From assembly GCF_024498195.1 (NCBI RefSeq), contig NZ_CP101824.1, positions 186,001-250,000 of the forward strand: a DNA stretch of 64,000 nucleotides, given 5' to 3'. This DNA comes from Halovivax cerinus. Lineage in GTDB: Archaea > Halobacteriota > Halobacteria > Halobacteriales > Natrialbaceae. The notes beneath the pieces were generated by a model that made no database searches, had not been told where the DNA came from, and saw nothing but the letters and a program-made list of their open reading frames with translations. This document shows, piece by piece, positions 62,723 to 64,000 of this stretch (the first letter of the stretch is position 1; each line of letters begins with the position of its first letter). The translations under genes were made by a program, and so were the position numbers.

Positions 62723-63142
62723 TCACTCCCCGGGATTCGGAATCGTCAGCACCGGGATCGACGAGTGCTCCTGGACGTCCTCGGCGACGCTCGGGTTGAG
62801 CACGCGGCCGACGCCGGTCCGGTTGTCGGTCCCCATCACGATCAGGTCCGCGTCGGCGGTCGCCACCCGGTCGTGGATCGCGTCCGCCGGGGCGCCCTCC
62901 GCGAGCGTGGTCGTGACGGGGACGTCCTCGGCCGTGGCGGCGCGCTCGACGGCCTCGACGGCGTCCCGGGCCTCGGCCTCGGGGTCGTTGCGTAACTGAT
63001 CGCGCTGCATCTGTCCGGACCCCTCGATCACCGACAGTGCGTGGACGGTCGCGTCGAGCGAGCGCGCCAGCGCGATCGCGTGTTCGGCCGCGCGCGTCGA
63101 CGTCTCGCTCCCGTCGGTCGGAACCAGCAGGTGCTCGTACAT
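62723..63142 (-). CDS. Universal stress protein (UspA family)
   Basis: A 139-aa Usp: MYEHLLVPTDGSETSTRAAE, and DADLIVMGTDNRTGVGRVLN, PSVAEDVQEHSSIPVLTIP with a G-2x-G-9x-S-like loop. ATP binding is likely. ATG 63142 is chosen over a longer non-family frame. It is the fourth Usp gene of the window. Confidence 0.9.
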   Translation of the reverse strand: MYEHLLVPTDGSETSTRAAEHAIALARSLDATVHALSVIEGSGQMQRDQLRNDPEAEARDAVEAVERAATAEDVPVTTTLAEGAPADAIHDRVATADADLIVMGTDNRTGVGRVLNPSVAEDVQEHSSIPVLTIPNPGE

Positions 63143-63268
63143 ACGACCACCCTCGATCGCCTGCCGCATACGGTCGGACCCTGCACTCGCAACCGGATCC
63201 GCGGGACGCCGATTCAGGCCCGCCGTCAACCAGTGGGTCTTTGACACTGCCCGCCAGTCAGTAGCCTG

Positions 63269-63478
63269 ATGTCCGACGACGAGCCAACCGTCCCTATCGT
63301 CTGTCCCGCGTGCGAAACCACCTCACGCGTTCCGATCGACGATGTCGCCGATACGGTCGAGGGCCACAACGAGCGCCACCACGACGGCGAGGCGATCGCC
63401 GAAGTCGATCCCGCACTCAAAGACCAACTAGCCGATCTCGTCGTCGACGACCTCGGATTACTGGAGGACGAGTCCTGA
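63269..63478 (+). CDS. Small zinc-finger protein
   Basis: 69 residues: VPIVCPACETTSRVP has one C-x2-C, and VEGHNERHHDGEAIAEVDPA has His residues that could complete a zinc site. The rest is an acidic helix (LKDQLADLVVDDLGLLEDES). Small proteins of this look are common in haloarchaea. Confidence 0.7.
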   Translation: MSDDEPTVPIVCPACETTSRVPIDDVADTVEGHNERHHDGEAIAEVDPALKDQLADLVVDDLGLLEDES

Positions 63479-63574
63479 GTACAGACGCGATCGGAGGCGC
63501 TGGAGGGTTCGACAGGACCACATGGCGACGCCCCCGTACGGCCGGGCGGCTCGTCCGCGTCGTGGACGACTCCC

Positions 63575-63669
63575 AGGGCGCCACACTTCAGTCAGGACAC
63601 CACGCCTCACCCAGGGCGCCACACCTCACCCAGGACACCACGCCTCACCCAGGACACCACGCCTCAGCC
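63575..63669. repeat. Five 19-bp tandem repeats
   Basis: Copies begin at 63575, 63594, 63613, 63632 and 63651. The unit is AGGACACCACGCCTCACCC with AGGGCGCCACACxTCAxxC variants alternating. The last copy overlaps the stop of the minus-strand gene at 63664. Nineteen is not a multiple of three, so the repeats are not coding. Confidence 0.85.
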
Positions 63670-64000
63670 GGGGAGCCCCACGTCGTCGATCGAGCGGATC
63701 GTGAGGTCGTACGTCTGCGGAATTCCCGAGAGATCGACACGAACGAGCAACACGTCGAGTGAGTCGTCGCGCCGGGCCAGCCGCGACATCCCGTCTCGCT
63801 GGTTGCGCTCGAAGCTGGTCGAGCCGTGCTTGACCTCCGCGACGTAGCGTTTGAGGACGCGACCGGACTCGCCGCCCGGCTCCGTCCCGTCCCGCTCCCG
63901 GACGGTGAACGCCGCGTCCGGGTGCCAGGCACCGTCGATGTCGGGGTCCAGCCCGCCGACGCGGTCGGGATCGTCGTCGACGATCACGCGGAACGAGTCT
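63664..64000 (-). CDS. Nuclease-like protein, truncated by window edge
   Basis: The frame is open to the window end (SFRVIVDDDPDRVGGLDPDI), so only the last 110 or so residues are seen. ALPDAAFTVRE-like and KRYVAEVKHGSTSFERNQRD contain D...E-x-K of a PD-(D/E)XK nuclease core, then LDVLLVRVDLSGIPQTYDLT. It may be a restriction-like or VRR-type nuclease; the rest of the gene decides. Confidence 0.55.
   Translation of the reverse strand, partial: DSFRVIVDDDPDRVGGLDPDIDGAWHPDAAFTVRERDGTEPGGESGRVLKRYVAEVKHGSTSFERNQRDGMSRLARRDDSLDVLLVRVDLSGIPQTYDLTIRSIDDVGLPG

Overview
The window is a 64 kb chromosomal segment of a halophilic archaeon (class Halobacteria). The evidence is very high GC, strongly acidic proteins, twin-arginine signal peptides on most secreted proteins, archaellin, Bat-type HTH regulators, many small haloarchaeal wHTH families and the preQ0/archaeosine genes queD, queE and queC. 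I cannot place it to genus. I saw no rRNA, tRNA or CRISPR array.

Layout. 1-6 kb: end of an archaellin gene and a linked acidic protein, a DUF433/DUF5615 toxin-antitoxin pair, a small conserved protein, a decayed VapBC pair beside an IS200/IS605-type end, a membrane protein and a DHH phosphoesterase. 6-25.7 kb: mostly core-like genes: three universal stress proteins, an MBL-fold protein, a GNAT enzyme interrupted by a 27-bp minisatellite, a Tat-exported multicopper oxidase, lipoproteins, small membrane proteins, a YbjQ protein, a REC-PAS-GAF histidine kinase, a DoxX-like protein, a BCCT transporter, another GNAT and a PQQ-type propeller with a zinc ribbon.

25.7-34.3 kb is a decayed accessory island and the most interesting region. 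Two paralogues begin with the same eCIS-core (DUF4157) module, which marks cargo of extracellular contractile injection systems. The first ends in an HH...E...N...H nuclease-like toxin tail and is followed after 3 bp by a candidate immunity gene. The second has another tail and is followed by a 345-aa gene of unknown function. Between them lie two broken eCIS-core fragments around an orphan colicin-type immunity gene and a HEPN/MNT pair. The arrangement looks like a polymorphic toxin cassette array. No sheath, tube or baseplate gene is in the window. The island ends in broken HTH, PIN and unknown genes.

34.4-41.4 kb: a 1571-aa surface protein with four PKD domains, and a 7TM-PAS-GAF-HTH_10 regulator convergent to it. 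42-51.3 kb: the queDE-queC locus, cut up by accessory DNA. A PD-(D/E)XK protein and a GIY-YIG-like protein lie between inverted copies of a roughly 200-bp two-hairpin repeat just upstream of queD. A Fic/Doc protein and a (CA)17 tract lie between queE and queC. The last 106 bp of queC are duplicated 2.5 kb downstream, bracketing an ATPase, a RelE remnant and a broken HEPN/MNT pair.

51.3-64 kb: an MFS permease, three related Tat-exported subtilases (two near-identical in architecture, the third lacking the oxyanion-hole Asn and carrying a chitin-binding-like tail), a calcineurin-like phosphoesterase between them, an MscS channel, a wHTH regulator with an unknown partner, another universal stress protein, a zinc-finger protein and the end of a nuclease-like gene that runs off the window.
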